Shown: positions 51,809 to 61,644 of the stretch, in pieces
How positions within the stretch are numbered: the first letter of the stretch is position 1
How the letters are laid out: every line of letters begins with the position of its first letter
Assembly: GCA_016125385.1 (NCBI GenBank)
Contig: WGLV01000032.1
Coordinates: 62,001-126,000, forward strand
Reading direction: 5' to 3'
Length of the DNA: 64,000 nt
DNA from: a bacterium
Lineage (GTDB): Bacteria; Hinthialibacterota; Hinthialibacteria; Hinthialibacterales; Hinthialibacteraceae
Notes under the pieces: model-generated
Database searches by the model: none
The model's input: the letters and a program-made list of their open reading frames with translations, nothing else
Told to the model about the DNA's origin: nothing
Translations under genes and position numbers: made by a program

Positions 51809-53650
51809 TCACGGCGCGGGGCTGAAGCGGTAGAGAACCGCGTCTCCCTCGCGGTGGATTTCTTTCAGGCAGCGCTGTTTGAAATCATCCCAGGCCGCTC
51901 GAAGTTCTTCGGGCGGCCTGTCGTCGTATTTGCCGCCATCAAGCAGATAACGGACGTTGAGCGCCCGAAGATGCGTGACCGCCTCACCGGCGCCGCCGCG
52001 CAGCCAGACATGCATCTGTTCGCCGAATAATTCATCGCTGAAGGTGGTTTTCCATTGCAGGTAATAGGGATATTCGCTGTTGTATGAATAGACGCCGGCG
52101 TTCAGAGGCAGGTTGGCGTGCATCCAGTCACGCATGGCGAAAAGACTGCGGGTGAACACGCCGCGCTGCTCCAGCCACGCCCTCCGCTGTGGTTCGGTCA
52201 GAGTGACGCCGCCGTACCAGTGAATGTTGGGCGAACTCAGATACGCGCTCTTGCTGTAGAAAAACGTCGCCGTTACCGCGATCAGCAACGCGGCGCGGAA
52301 ATAGCGTCCCCAGTCGATCCGGTTTTCCACCGCCGCCATGCCGGCCGCAATAACCACGATCGTCACGCCGTAGGATTCAGAAAACAGACGGTTCACGGCG
52401 TGTCCCCAGAAAAGCGGGAACATGGCGTATAACGCCAGGGCGTTGAGCCAGGGGAAATACGCCCGCCGCCGCGTCAGTGGAATTAAAACCAGAGAGAGCA
52501 GGCCCAGTCCGAAAAGAACGTCGGCGTTGTACAGCGGCCACGCGGCGTTGCCCGCCACGATGTTCAGAAATTCAGTGAAACTCCCAGCCTTCAGAGGCGC
52601 GAATCCATGAACGTGCGAATAGGTCTCAACGACGTTCTGAAACGCGGGTTTGACGGGGAAGAGATTCGACAGGGCGGGAAAGAATGGGTTCCCGGTTTCC
52701 ATCCACGATTTGACCATCCAGGGCGCGGCTATCGTCCATGCGATCGCGGCGTGAATCGCTCCCCAGCGCACGATCTCCATTCGAGTGGTTTTTCGCGGGA
52801 AGGCGACGCCTGCAAGCAGCAGGGCCGCCTGCGCGCCGAAGGCGAAAAACAGCGCCGTCTGTTTGGTCGCCATCGCCATGCCGCAGAAGACCGCCGCCCA
52901 GATCAGGCAATCGCGGCGGTTGGTTTCCAGCGCTCGCCAGAGTAAAAGGCTCGACAGCAAAATGGTCATCATGAGGGGGCGGGTGATGTTCGCCATGACT
53001 GGCAGTTTGAAATGGATGCACGCCAGCAGGAATACGCAGGCGGGCAGAGTCCAATCGCGTCCGGCGTAGCGCCGCGCCGCCCAGCCCAGCGCGATCGCCA
53101 GTGGGATGATGTGGCACAGGGTAAACGCTTTGGCCGCCATGTCGTCCCCCACTGCGAGCACGACGCAATACAAAAGGTGTGCGCCCATCGGGTAATGAGA
53201 CGGCAGGTTGAAGGGGACGAGTTGGACCCATCCGCCGTGTTTTATGTAATGCAGCGGCACGTACAGGTGATACCACAACGAATCGACCTCGCGTTCGGGC
53301 GTCAATGCGCCCAGGGCATAAGCGAGGGCGAGAAGCCCGCACAAGCCCGCCGCCAGCGGATCCTGTTGAATCAAGCGCTTAAGCCGGATCAGGGCTGGCC
53401 GGATTTCGCGGATGAAATAGGGAAACGTTATCAGGCTGGTTGATACGGCCAGCGCGATCAGCAACCCGCCGCGCAGGCCACCGCACAGGCCGAGGCAGAG
53501 CAGTGCGATAGAGATCAGCGTCTCACCCGCCGCGAAGGCGATCGCCAGCCGCAGCCCGCGCGGCCCCGGCGCGGGAAACCAACGTATCGACGCCAGCCCG
53601 ACCGCCCAGACCCAGCAGAAAATCCATACTCCGGCGAACAGATTCAACAT
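51809..53650 (-). CDS. Polytopic GT39-like membrane protein
   Basis: A 613-residue membrane protein with ~12 hydrophobic segments and a soluble C-terminal part. The first TM helix is followed by PGPRGLRLAIAFAAGETL and the acidic loop EREVDSLWYHLYVPLHYIKH, as in GT-C polyprenyl-sugar transferases. It converges on the GH5 gene with 12 bp between stops. It is one of four such proteins in the window (also 33861, 55656 and 63202). Sugar donor and acceptor unknown. Confidence 0.78.
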   Translation of the reverse strand: MLNLFAGVWIFCWVWAVGLASIRWFPAPGPRGLRLAIAFAAGETLISIALLCLGLCGGLRGGLLIALAVSTSLITFPYFIREIRPALIRLKRLIQQDPLAAGLCGLLALAYALGALTPEREVDSLWYHLYVPLHYIKHGGWVQLVPFNLPSHYPMGAHLLYCVVLAVGDDMAAKAFTLCHIIPLAIALGWAARRYAGRDWTLPACVFLLACIHFKLPVMANITRPLMMTILLSSLLLWRALETNRRDCLIWAAVFCGMAMATKQTALFFAFGAQAALLLAGVAFPRKTTRMEIVRWGAIHAAIAWTIAAPWMVKSWMETGNPFFPALSNLFPVKPAFQNVVETYSHVHGFAPLKAGSFTEFLNIVAGNAAWPLYNADVLFGLGLLSLVLIPLTRRRAYFPWLNALALYAMFPLFWGHAVNRLFSESYGVTIVVIAAGMAAVENRIDWGRYFRAALLIAVTATFFYSKSAYLSSPNIHWYGGVTLTEPQRRAWLEQRGVFTRSLFAMRDWMHANLPLNAGVYSYNSEYPYYLQWKTTFSDELFGEQMHVWLRGGAGEAVTHLRALNVRYLLDGGKYDDRPPEELRAAWDDFKQRCLKEIHREGDAVLYRFSPAP

Positions 53651-53790
53651 AAGCGGGCGCCGCTTTTTTTAATTGATATTTTCATGGAGTGAATATTCAT
53701 GTTTTTGCAGTCTGTATTTATCAAAAAAAGAGATAAACTTTATTGTAAGTGTAATTTGTAAAGTACTTCGAACGGAAGGAGCGGTACCGG

Positions 53791-54327
53791 ATGGACGCCG
53801 TCGAATTTGGTTCACATTATCTTGAAACCGCGCGTTCAACCTTTGAATCCATGAAGGGACTGGCGGAAAAAGCCATCGCCCAGGTCCCCGACGGAGATCT
53901 GCACTGGCGCTCCGATCCAGAAGCGAACAGCCTGGTTGTTCTGGTTCAGCATCTTCATGGCAATATGCTTTCGCGCTGGACCGATTTTCTCGAGAGCGAC
54001 GGTGAAAAGGAATGGCGCGACCGTGACGGCGAGTTTGAGCCTTCTCCCAATCTCTCCCGAGTCGAGATGATGCAGCGATGGGAAGAAGGCTGGGCCTGCG
54101 TCTTTCACGCGTTGCAAACCATCCCGCCCGACGATCTGTTGCGCAAGGTGGCGATTCGCGGGCAGGATCACACCCTCATCGAGGCGATCGAGCGCCAGAT
54201 TTCTCATTACGCCTATCACTGCGGGCAGATCGTCCAGCTGGCGCGCCAGCGCGCCGGCGAAAAATGGATGACGCTCTCTATCGCGCGCGGTCAATCGCGC
54301 TCTTTTGTTCCCCCCGCCCGAAGTTGA
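53791..54327 (+). CDS. DUF1572/DinB-like protein
   Basis: A 178-residue DinB-fold protein (SHYLETARSTFESMKGLAEK, then LVQHLHGNMLSRWTDFLES and QISHYAYHCGQIVQLARQRA), with the His residues that could bind a metal (H-x..., HYAYH). The DUF1572 subfamily is uncharacterised; DinB-type enzymes may use bacillithiol or mycothiol. AAGGAG lies 9 bp before the ATG. It is convergent with murA. Confidence 0.88.
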   Translation: MDAVEFGSHYLETARSTFESMKGLAEKAIAQVPDGDLHWRSDPEANSLVVLVQHLHGNMLSRWTDFLESDGEKEWRDRDGEFEPSPNLSRVEMMQRWEEGWACVFHALQTIPPDDLLRKVAIRGQDHTLIEAIERQISHYAYHCGQIVQLARQRAGEKWMTLSIARGQSRSFVPPARS

Positions 54328-54357
54328 TGAATTAAACGGCCTCGCCGCCCGCGCGCG

Positions 54358-55641
54358 TCAGTCGACGCGTTGAATGCGCGCGCCCAATGTCGTGAGACGT
54401 TCGTCGAGGCGTTCATACCCCCGGTCGATCTGTTCAATGTTCTGAATTTCGCTGGTTCCTTCCGCGCAGAGCGCGGCGGTGAGCAACGCCATTCCGGCGC
54501 GGATGTCGGGGCTGCTCATGGTCTGGCCGCGCAACGGCGTCGGCCCCACCACGACGGCGCGGTGAGGGTCGCAGAGAATGATGTTGGCGCCCATCGCGAT
54601 CAGTTTGTCGACGAAGAACAACCGGCTCTCGAACATCTTCTCGAAAATCATGACCGTACCCGCCGTCTGCGTCGCGATGATGACGGCGATGCTCATCATG
54701 TCGGCGGGAAACGCGGGCCAGGGGCCGTCGTCGATCTTTACATACTGGGTATGGATGTCGGGCTTGATCTTCTTGGGCTGGCTGGCGGGGACGACGATAT
54801 CATCCCCGCGGATTTCCACATGAATGCCCAGATTTTCAAACTGATGCAACACCATGCGAAGGTAGACTGGCCCGGCGTCTTCGATCAACAGCTCGCCGCC
54901 GGTAACCGCCGCCAATCCGATGAAGCTGCCCACTTCGAGGTAATCGGCCGCGATGCGGTGAGAGCCGCCGCTCAATTCATCGACGCCTTCAATGCGCAGC
55001 ACGTTCGAGCCGACTCCGGTGATGCGCGCGCCCAGCGTGTTGAGAAAGGCGCATAGCTGCTGGACGTGCGGTTCGCAGGCGGCGTTGTGAATCACCGTCA
55101 CGCCTTCCGCCAGCGCGGCGGCCATGACGAGGTTTTCCGTCGCGGTGACGCTGGCTTCATCCAGCAGGATGTCCGCGCCTTTCAGCCGGCCCGGCGCCCA
55201 GACCTCGTATTCGTCTTCGCTGTAGCGGAACTTCGCGCCCAGCGCCTCGAAGCCTTTCAGGTGGGTGTCGATGCGGCGGCGGCCGATACGGTCTCCGCCG
55301 GGAAACGCCATGCGCGCGCGGCCGCATCGCGCCAGCAACGGCCCCACCAGCAAAATCGAGCCTCGTATGCGGCGGCTCAGTTCCTGCGGCGGCTCGGTGC
55401 GTTCGATGATGGAGGCGTCGATCAGCACGGTATGAGCCGATATCTGTTCGACGCGCGCTCCACACTCTCCCACCAGATTCAACATGGATTTCACGTCGCC
55501 GATGCCCGGCGTATTCGACAATTCGACGGGGCGCTTTGACAACAGCGATGCCGCGATCACCGGCAGGGCCTCGTTCTTATTGCCGGACGGTTTGATTCTG
55601 CCACTCAGCGGCGCGCCGCCTTCCACGATAAATCGAGCCAT
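54358..55641 (-). CDS. murA: UDP-N-acetylglucosamine 1-carboxyvinyltransferase with Asp at the catalytic-loop Cys position
   Basis: The first committed step of peptidoglycan synthesis: transfers enolpyruvate from PEP to UDP-GlcNAc. The 427-residue protein starts at ATG 55641 (track start adds ~60 unsupported residues) as [21 protein letters not shown] and has [13 protein letters not shown], then [21 protein letters not shown]. In most MurA the D in GGD is Cys (E. coli Cys115); here it is Asp117 (codon 55291-55293), as in Chlamydia, Mycobacterium and Borrelia, where it confers fosfomycin resistance. The fold is otherwise intact. Confidence 0.96.
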   Translation of the reverse strand: MARFIVEGGAPLSGRIKPSGNKNEALPVIAASLLSKRPVELSNTPGIGDVKSMLNLVGECGARVEQISAHTVLIDASIIERTEPPQELSRRIRGSILLVGPLLARCGRARMAFPGGDRIGRRRIDTHLKGFEALGAKFRYSEDEYEVWAPGRLKGADILLDEASVTATENLVMAAALAEGVTVIHNAACEPHVQQLCAFLNTLGARITGVGSNVLRIEGVDELSGGSHRIAADYLEVGSFIGLAAVTGGELLIEDAGPVYLRMVLHQFENLGIHVEIRGDDIVVPASQPKKIKPDIHTQYVKIDDGPWPAFPADMMSIAVIIATQTAGTVMIFEKMFESRLFFVDKLIAMGANIILCDPHRAVVVGPTPLRGQTMSSPDIRAGMALLTAALCAEGTSEIQNIEQIDRGYERLDERLTTLGARIQRVD

Positions 55642-55655
55642 TGGGTCTTCACTCC

Positions 55656-57707
55656 TCAGGGCGTTGGGTACGGATATTTTTCCAGAATTGTGACGGTAGT
55701 ATACCGTGGCGCCTTCGGGTCCAGATGGAGATAGTAGACCGGCCAGCCGGGGTATTCCCGGATGAGAGCCTGATTCCGGTCCGGGCTGAAATCCAGCGCC
55801 ACGATCCAGCCGCTTTTCAGCCACGGATCGAGCAGCGGGAACACCGCATAGTAATCGTAATCGTATTCGACGAAGACCAGCGCGTTTTTTTCATGCAACC
55901 CGTTCTTTAAGGTCTGATACGCCTGTTCGCGCGCCCCCCAGTATTCATCGTCGAGATCGGCGAGGCGCTCCACCCAGGTGGTTGAGAACGCCATGACGAA
56001 ACAGAACGCCAGCGCGATCGCGCTCAGCGCACGAACCGCGCTTCGCCGCGCGGCGCCGCTTCCACTGACGAGCGAGATCGTTTCCGAGGCGCCGCGCGCG
56101 CTCAGGATCAGCCAGAAGGGCATGGTCTCGTACAGAAAGCGCGGGCCGAAACAGTAATCCTGATAAAAGAATAACGAATACGACGCCGACTGGGATAACG
56201 CCGCCGCGAGGCAAAACCAGTCGAACCGCGTGCGGCGCATGCCCGGCAGAAACAGCGCGGCCGCCAGCGTCAGGCTCGGAATGGGCCAGCCGAACAGCCA
56301 GTAGTTCAAACCGTTCAGATTGCAGAGCGAATTGGAAAGCCCCTGCAGCACGGTGTGATGGACGACGTTGGGTTTTCCCGGCAGAACGTCTTCGGGACCC
56401 CATCCGGTTTCACCGAAGCCGAGCGGGATGTCGTTGTATTGTTCCTGATACGGGCTCAGCAACGCCGAACCGGTGGTGGCGTGGTTGTAATAGAATTGAA
56501 ACGCGCCGCAGGGCAAACCGCCCGCGATGAACGCCGCCAGGCAGAGCGCGCGGTTTCGCCAGCCACCGCGCCATTGAAGCGCCCACCAGACCAACGCAAC
56601 GATTAGAAACGCCAGCGCGGTCACCGGGCGCGTTAACGTCGCCATGCCGAAACAGAAGCCCGCCGCGGCCGCCAGCGCGGTCATGCGCCGGGCATTATTC
56701 GCTTCGAACGCCGAAAGGTACGCGAGAAAAAACAGCGTGCTCCACACCAGGCAGGCTGGATGATTCATATACCCCGCGCCCATCATCATGCTGAACGGCG
56801 ACAGCGTGAACAGCGCCGCCGCCGCGCGCGCGATCGCGGCAGACCGAGTGACGCGCAACGCCAGCGCGAAGATCAACGGAACCGCGAAGGCGGTCAACAG
56901 CGGATTCACCAGCGCGGGCGCGCCCATGCGGATTCCGATCGACAGAAGCAGCGCGAAGCCCGGCGGGAAGATCGAATACCAGCGTCCCTGATCCATCATG
57001 ATGTAGACGCGTTCGAAGAATTCAGGGTGCGCGGGAGCGGGCGCGTAGAGATGGCCGCGCGCGAAGATCTTCGCCTGGAAGTACTGGGATATGCTGTCGT
57101 GAATATGCGGAATTCCGCCCAATAACACTTGATTGAAGACGAGCGGCGCCGAGAAGGCGATCACGCAAAGCCCCGCCAGCAGGGCGCGATCGGCGCGTTG
57201 CGTTTCCGCGCTCAACATCCAGCCCCACGCGCGTTCGAGGCGTTCTCCCAACCGTTGCAGGGCCGCGCCGCGTGACTGCAACGCCCACGCGCACAGGCAA
57301 ACCAGCAGACCCAGCGCGGGGATCCATGCCGCGCACAGCCACATCCAGTTCTCGTAGAACAGCGCGTGATACTTATAACGATTGCCCAGCGGCAGCGTGG
57401 TGAGAAAGAGAAGCAGGAAGGGAAGAGGCGCGATGAAATTTAGATACGATTTTTGTTGAAAATTTTTTTGAACCAAGCACAATAGAACGATTGTTGAAAT
57501 CGCCACGTCGATCGCGAGCAGCAATCCGATCAGATTTGATTGCAGCATGCGGATCGTCAGCAACACTGAACTGACGCGCGCGAGTTGTTCGGCGCTCAGT
57601 TTTGAGTTGACGAACAGCAAGCCGGCGATGGCGAGGCTGACGGCGAAAAAGAGCGCGGCTTTCTGAATTGTGTGGTTTGAATGTTGGGAATTCAAAGTCA
57701 GGTTCAA
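55656..57707 (-). CDS. Polytopic GT39/ArnT-like glycosyltransferase
   Basis: A 683-residue membrane protein with about 13 hydrophobic helices. Two TM helices precede the GT-C acidic loop ([20 protein letters not shown]), then [15 protein letters not shown] and many further TM segments, with a C-terminal soluble tail that includes [17 protein letters not shown]. It likely transfers a sugar from polyprenyl phosphate to an envelope glycan. A TTG start at 57707 is used as no ATG precedes the first TM helix. It is 14 bp upstream of murA and may share its transcript. Confidence 0.82.
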   Translation of the reverse strand: MNLTLNSQHSNHTIQKAALFFAVSLAIAGLLFVNSKLSAEQLARVSSVLLTIRMLQSNLIGLLLAIDVAISTIVLLCLVQKNFQQKSYLNFIAPLPFLLLFLTTLPLGNRYKYHALFYENWMWLCAAWIPALGLLVCLCAWALQSRGAALQRLGERLERAWGWMLSAETQRADRALLAGLCVIAFSAPLVFNQVLLGGIPHIHDSISQYFQAKIFARGHLYAPAPAHPEFFERVYIMMDQGRWYSIFPPGFALLLSIGIRMGAPALVNPLLTAFAVPLIFALALRVTRSAAIARAAAALFTLSPFSMMMGAGYMNHPACLVWSTLFFLAYLSAFEANNARRMTALAAAAGFCFGMATLTRPVTALAFLIVALVWWALQWRGGWRNRALCLAAFIAGGLPCGAFQFYYNHATTGSALLSPYQEQYNDIPLGFGETGWGPEDVLPGKPNVVHHTVLQGLSNSLCNLNGLNYWLFGWPIPSLTLAAALFLPGMRRTRFDWFCLAAALSQSASYSLFFYQDYCFGPRFLYETMPFWLILSARGASETISLVSGSGAARRSAVRALSAIALAFCFVMAFSTTWVERLADLDDEYWGAREQAYQTLKNGLHEKNALVFVEYDYDYYAVFPLLDPWLKSGWIVALDFSPDRNQALIREYPGWPVYYLHLDPKAPRYTTVTILEKYPYPTP

Positions 57708-57825
57708 CTTCGTTTTGAGATGCCTTTCAGGTCTTGTTTGTCATTTTACAGGGCTTGTCAAGGCTTTTTGGAGCCTTTTTGGCGGTTAAAACGCAATTTT
57801 CTTTCGATAAACCTGAAATTTTTTC

Positions 57826-57855
57826 TTGACAACATGATATTTATGGTAATATAAC
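57826..57855 (+). promoter_or_regulatory. Promoter of the lysine-rich protein gene
   Basis: TTGACA (57826-57831) with TATAAC (57850-57855) at an 18-bp spacing, or TAATAT (57847-57852) at 15 bp, in an AT-rich segment. GAGGTGA before the ATG supports strong expression. Confidence 0.65.
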
Positions 57856-57925
57856 ATGCAAATTGGTAAATTCTTCAAACCGTTCCCGTTCCGAAAAGGA
57901 GGGACGAAAGAGAGGTGACCGAGTT

Positions 57926-58402
57926 ATGGTAAGAAAGCCAGCTTCCGCAAAGAAAGCCTCACCGAAGAAGACCACGGCGAAAAAGGCGACGGCGAAGAAA
58001 GCCACCGCCAAGAAAGCCACGGCGAAAAAAGCGACGGCGAAGAAGGCCACCGCCAAGAAAGCGACGGCGAAAAAGGCGACGGCGAAGAAGGCCACCGCCA
58101 AGAAAGCCACCGCCAAAAAGGCCACGGCGAAAAAATCAGCGGCGAAGAAGACCGCGAAAAAATCAGCCGCGAAGAAAGCCGTAGCCAAGAAGACCACCGC
58201 GAAGAAAGCCGCGACCAAAAAGTCGACCGCGAAAAAAGCGACCGCGAAGAAAGCCACGGCGAAAAAGGCGACGGCGAAGAAAGCCACCGCCAAGAAAGCC
58301 ACGGCGAAAAAATCAGCGGCGAAAAAAGCGACGGCGAAAAAGTCAACCGCGAAGAAGACCGCGGCCAAAAAGTCGACGGCTAAGAAAACCGCGAAAAAGT
58401 AA
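57926..58402 (+). CDS. Lysine/alanine-rich histone H1-like repeat protein
   Basis: A 158-residue, highly basic protein almost wholly of KKATA-type pentapeptides (start [18 protein letters not shown]). It resembles bacterial histone H1-like proteins such as HctB or AlgP tails, which bind and compact DNA. It has no globular domain. The track start is far upstream of ATG 57926, which has GAGGTGA 8 bp away. The long antisense ORF is a shadow. A MerR-type regulator lies ~400 bp downstream. Repeat units differ slightly, so the tandem array may expand or contract. Confidence 0.88.
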   Translation: MVRKPASAKKASPKKTTAKKATAKKATAKKATAKKATAKKATAKKATAKKATAKKATAKKATAKKATAKKSAAKKTAKKSAAKKAVAKKTTAKKAATKKSTAKKATAKKATAKKATAKKATAKKATAKKSAAKKATAKKSTAKKTAAKKSTAKKTAKK

Positions 58403-58806
58403 GCGGCTCTTTCCGTCGCCGATGGTCTCTGCGGCGCAAGCCCCTGGCGCATCTTTATCAGGGCTTCGGGTCCTGCTATAAAAGATGTCTTCCGCCGGAG
58501 ATTTCGAACCGGCTTGCGGTTCTTCAGTTCTATATCAGGAACGAGGAACGAAGGAATTACTGATTTCATCCGTTCCGCCAATGGGTGGAGCGTGCGGGCT
58601 TCGTGTCACTGCTCGGTACGATTGCTTGTTGGGTTGAGGCGGCGCGCATCGCGTTCCGGAGCGCTTGAATACCGGAGCGTATGAGCGCGTTTTTTCTCTT
58701 TTACCGGGGTACGGTTTTGTGCTATGATTCCATTCAGTGTAATTTTACTTGCCTGAATGGGACGCCGTACGCCAGTCTGAAACTCAACTCCATGCGCCGA
58801 GGACGG
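58403..58806. other. Intergenic region between histone-like gene and MerR-type gene
   Basis: About 400 bp with no supported ORF. A weak stem (AAGCCCCTG/CAGGGCTT, 58439-58468) lacks a T-tract. The MerR gene's promoter is at its right end. I see nothing else. Confidence 0.6.
58700..58728 (+). promoter_or_regulatory. Putative promoter of the MerR-type gene
   Basis: TTTACC (58700-58705), 17 bp, TATGAT (58723-58728). The -10 is good, the -35 moderate. Confidence 0.4.
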
Positions 58807-59292
58807 ATGATGAAAGAAAGCAACGTCAGACCCATAAAGTCCGCTTTTCAATCCGGGGAAGTCATTGAATTGATCCGCCGTCTCGACGGAATCAAGATCG
58901 ACCCCGTGCGCCTGCATTATTATGAGAAAACGGGCCTTATCCGCGCCAGTGTCCGCCCCGCACAAGGCTGCGGCAAGCACAAACTCTATTCTTTCGCCGA
59001 CCTGGTCATGCTGCGCTGGTTTCTCCAGCTGCGCAAACAGGGCCTCAGCATGCAGAAGGTTCGCCGCGGCATCTCTTACCTGCGCCGCAACATGCCCAAG
59101 TTCATCGAAAAGCCCCTCGAACACGAACTCTTTTTCGTCACCGACGGGCAGGATATGTTCGCGCTGGTGAACGGCGGCGACGAAGCGATCTCGCTGGTGC
59201 GCACCCCGGGGCAGAAGTTTTTCGGCGTGATGGTGTACGACTTCAAGAAAATGATCGACGATACCCGCGAAGCCGTGGCGCAGGCCGCCTGA
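58807..59292 (+). CDS. MerR-family transcriptional regulator
   Basis: A 161-residue regulator with an N-terminal winged HTH: EVIELIRRLDGIKIDPVRLH, YYEKTGLIRASVRPAQG, then LYSFADLVMLRWFLQLRKQG and a coiled-coil/effector region. It differs from classic MerR by an insertion before the HTH. ATG 58807 or 58810 with GAGGA upstream is preferred over the track start. It could regulate the neighbouring histone-like gene or the MEMO gene; no operator is obvious. Confidence 0.85.
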   Translation: MMKESNVRPIKSAFQSGEVIELIRRLDGIKIDPVRLHYYEKTGLIRASVRPAQGCGKHKLYSFADLVMLRWFLQLRKQGLSMQKVRRGISYLRRNMPKFIEKPLEHELFFVTDGQDMFALVNGGDEAISLVRTPGQKFFGVMVYDFKKMIDDTREAVAQAA

Positions 59293-59298
59293 CCGGGT

Positions 59299-60546
59299 TT
59301 ACCGATAAAACGACAATCCCGCGAACGTCACCACCGATTCGGTGTCTTCTTCAATGGCCCGGTCGTAGTTGAGCAGACGGCCTTCGCGGGGACGAACGAT
59401 ATCCAAAGTCATGTAAATCGGAGAAAGACCGCAGACGTTATTGCGGTCTTTTTTCGTTGCGATGCTCTCAAAAAAGGCTTCGGCTTCGCCGCTCTCCATG
59501 GCGGCGATCACCTCGCGGTCTTCCCGCTCGACCCTCTCCAGCTCGTCTTCCGGGATTCCGCCCGGATCGCCGAAGCGTTTGCCGACGTGGCTCATGTCGG
59601 CGCCGGCGATGACGATGACCCTGCCCGGATACGACTCAATCATCTCGCGCAGCGCGTCGAGCGTATCGGCGACCTGGGCGTCATCGCGCGGCGAACGCTC
59701 TTCGCGCACGAAGCGGTGAAGCGATCCACAGAGAATCGGAACCATCTTCGCCTCGCGATCGCCCAGCACGTGGCGCAGCCACAACGCCTGAAACTCGATC
59801 GAATGTTCATCGCGATGCAGCAGTTCTTCTTCAAACACGTTGACCGGCGCGCGGCGGCTGAATTCTTCGATAAAATCACGATCGGCCGGCATCAGGCCCA
59901 GCGGCGTGTCGTAAGGCTTGGTGGTGGCGATGAACAGGCTGGAGCGGCTCTGATGGCCAGTGCCGAACACCAGGTAGAGATCGGCGGGCTCGTGCCGGGC
60001 GAGTTCGTTGTACGCGTGGGCGAAACAGGGGCCGCCGCGATGCAGGTCGATATGAGGCGACACCAGCGCGGCCAGCGCCGAACCGCCGCCGTTTGAGCCG
60101 GACTCACCGGCTTTATCGCGCAGCCCGCTGAGGTGTTCGCTTAGTTTGGCGGGGTCGCCTTCATACGCCATGCCGGCGTGAAACGCGGGCCGCACCGGGG
60201 CGTCGAAATAACCGCGTTCGATCTCCGCGACGGCTTCTTCAAAGCGTTGCGACATCAGGTACAGCTCTTCATCCAGTTTGGCGACGATATCGGTGATGTT
60301 TTGAAGCGGAATGGGGCCGCCGAACTGGCGCGCGCACGCCTGCTGGATGTCCTGAATGGTATTGGTTCCATCAAACAGCGAGACGATGAAGACCGCGGCG
60401 GGCGGCAGGATCAGCGCATGCTGGGCGATGCGCTGCGGATCGCGCAGGCAATAGCGGGTTTCGCTGCCCTCCTGTACGGGAAAGGCTTCCACCGCACGGA
60501 CGACGGGGCGTTCCAGATCGGGGCGAAGTTGAGGGTTCGCTTCCAC
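59299..60546 (-). CDS. MEMO/AmmeMemoRadiSam B-type protein with N-terminal PqqD-like region
   Basis: A 415-residue protein. The C-terminal two thirds have the MEMO fold: VSPHIDLHRGGPCFAHAYNE, then LVFGTGHQSRSSLFIATTKP, EHSIEFQALWLRHVLGD and VIVIAGADMSHVGKRFGDPG, with the expected His residues. The first ~120 residues (ILPPAAVFIVSLFDGTNTIQ, then QFGGPIPLQNITDIVAKLDE) look like a PqqD-type winged helix. GTG 60546 with AAGGAG 7 bp upstream is preferred to ATG 60573. MEMO proteins are linked to redox or radical SAM chemistry; the exact role here is unknown. Confidence 0.88.
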   Translation of the reverse strand: MEANPQLRPDLERPVVRAVEAFPVQEGSETRYCLRDPQRIAQHALILPPAAVFIVSLFDGTNTIQDIQQACARQFGGPIPLQNITDIVAKLDEELYLMSQRFEEAVAEIERGYFDAPVRPAFHAGMAYEGDPAKLSEHLSGLRDKAGESGSNGGGSALAALVSPHIDLHRGGPCFAHAYNELARHEPADLYLVFGTGHQSRSSLFIATTKPYDTPLGLMPADRDFIEEFSRRAPVNVFEEELLHRDEHSIEFQALWLRHVLGDREAKMVPILCGSLHRFVREERSPRDDAQVADTLDALREMIESYPGRVIVIAGADMSHVGKRFGDPGGIPEDELERVEREDREVIAAMESGEAEAFFESIATKKDRNNVCGLSPIYMTLDIVRPREGRLLNYDRAIEEDTESVVTFAGLSFYR

Positions 60547-60675
60547 AAGAGTCTCCTTGGTTCGGGTGAACATGGACGCCGTCAGTATAGCGGAAGCCCG
60601 CGGCGGGTTTGAATGGCGTACCCTGATAATTGTGCGGGGGTGAGCAGGGGACCCGGTACGTATGGAAGGTGTGAA

Positions 60676-60706
60676 TATGAAAACGGCGTCTGAAAAGAGA
60701 CGCCGT
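60676..60706 (-). terminator. Terminator downstream of tRNA-Pro
   Basis: ACGGCGTCT-GAAAAG-AGACGCCGT, a 9-bp stem; on the minus strand it is followed by TTTTCAT. Confidence 0.75.
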
Positions 60707-60765
60707 GGGTGATCTGAATATGACGCCGATGGATTCGGGACATCCCCGGCGGAAAGAGGTCAACG

Positions 60766-60839
60766 TCGGGGTGACTGGACTCGAACCAGCGACCCCCTAC
60801 TCCCGAAGCAGGTGCGCTACCAGACTGCGCTACACCCCG
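60766..60839 (-). tRNA. tRNA-Pro (anticodon CGG)
   Basis: A 74-nt cloverleaf on the minus strand. The acceptor stem pairs CGGGGTG with CACCCCG, followed by discriminator A. D-arm GCGC...GCGC, anticodon stem CCTGC/GTAGG with loop TTCGGGA (anticodon CGG), a 5-nt variable region and T-arm GCTGG-TTCGAGT-CCAGT. CCA is not encoded. proS is also in this window. A terminator lies downstream. Confidence 0.97.
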
Positions 60840-60972
60840 AACATTGCATCAGCATCCTACTTGCAAACCGGGCTTCCTTCAAGCCGAAAACGCCCGCCTC
60901 GCCTGTTTTTCGCCAAAATGAAAACGAGGCGCCGCCTGGCGCCCCGCTGAATGATTCAACCGGCTGGTTTTA

Positions 60973-61644
60973 TTAATTGATAATCACGATGTCGCCGTTG
61001 CTGGTAACCCCGTTGGAGGAGTCATAAGGAAAGCCCATGCCCAGCGCATTGTTGTAAGCGCCGCGTTTGCCATCAGGCCCCGCGCCCAACAAGACGTACT
61101 GGCCGACCCGCAGGGGGTGAAGACCGACCTGAGTTAATGTGGCCATGTTGCCTGGCGCAAAAAAACTGAGACCAATGTCGCCGCCCGGGATCCCCGGATC
61201 TTCATCCGCGTACATATACGTATACGGAGGAACCAGGTCGGCGGAGATCAGCGCGCTGTTCGAATCTACCCCGGAGGTGTTGGAGAAGAAAGGATCGAGC
61301 GGGATCGAGGAAAGATACGCGACGGGTGAGGTCAGCGGAGCGAAGAGTCCGGCCATGCCGCCCCGGTCGTTCTGTTTGGCGCCGCCCACGCCGCCAAAAA
61401 CTTCCACCATGCGTTTCTGGCCTTCGGCGGTGTCGTCGTCCCAGAAATCGACTAACAGCACGCCGCGGTCGAGACGCAATTGTTCGATGGCGGTGACGGT
61501 GGTTCGCATGTCGGCCTGGGCGCGGGCGATGCGCGCCTTCATCTGAGCCTGCAGGAAGTTGGGTACGGCGATGGCGGCCAGAATGCCGATGATCGCGACG
61601 ACGATAAGCAATTCAATCAGAGTAAAACCATGCTTGAACTTCAT
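60973..61644 (-). CDS. Type II secretion/type IV pilin-like protein
   Basis: A 223-residue prepilin-like protein. After KFKHG comes FTLIELLIVVAIIGILAAIA, nearly identical to the pilin at 40247. The globular domain contains a Cys-free fold and ends YDSSNGVTSNGDIVIIN, matching the C-terminal Y..SNG..S.GDI pattern of the other copy. The track start at 61704 is replaced by ATG 61644 (GGGAGGA upstream). Probably a minor or major pseudopilin of the same system. Confidence 0.9.
   Translation of the reverse strand: MKFKHGFTLIELLIVVAIIGILAAIAVPNFLQAQMKARIARAQADMRTTVTAIEQLRLDRGVLLVDFWDDDTAEGQKRMVEVFGGVGGAKQNDRGGMAGLFAPLTSPVAYLSSIPLDPFFSNTSGVDSNSALISADLVPPYTYMYADEDPGIPGGDIGLSFFAPGNMATLTQVGLHPLRVGQYVLLGAGPDGKRGAYNNALGMGFPYDSSNGVTSNGDIVIIN

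Noticed and set aside
57841-58581. 246-residue minus-strand ORF rich in Phe/Ala/Val
   Set aside because: Direct antisense of the KKATA repeats; its composition is a by-product of the lysine-rich gene on the plus strand.
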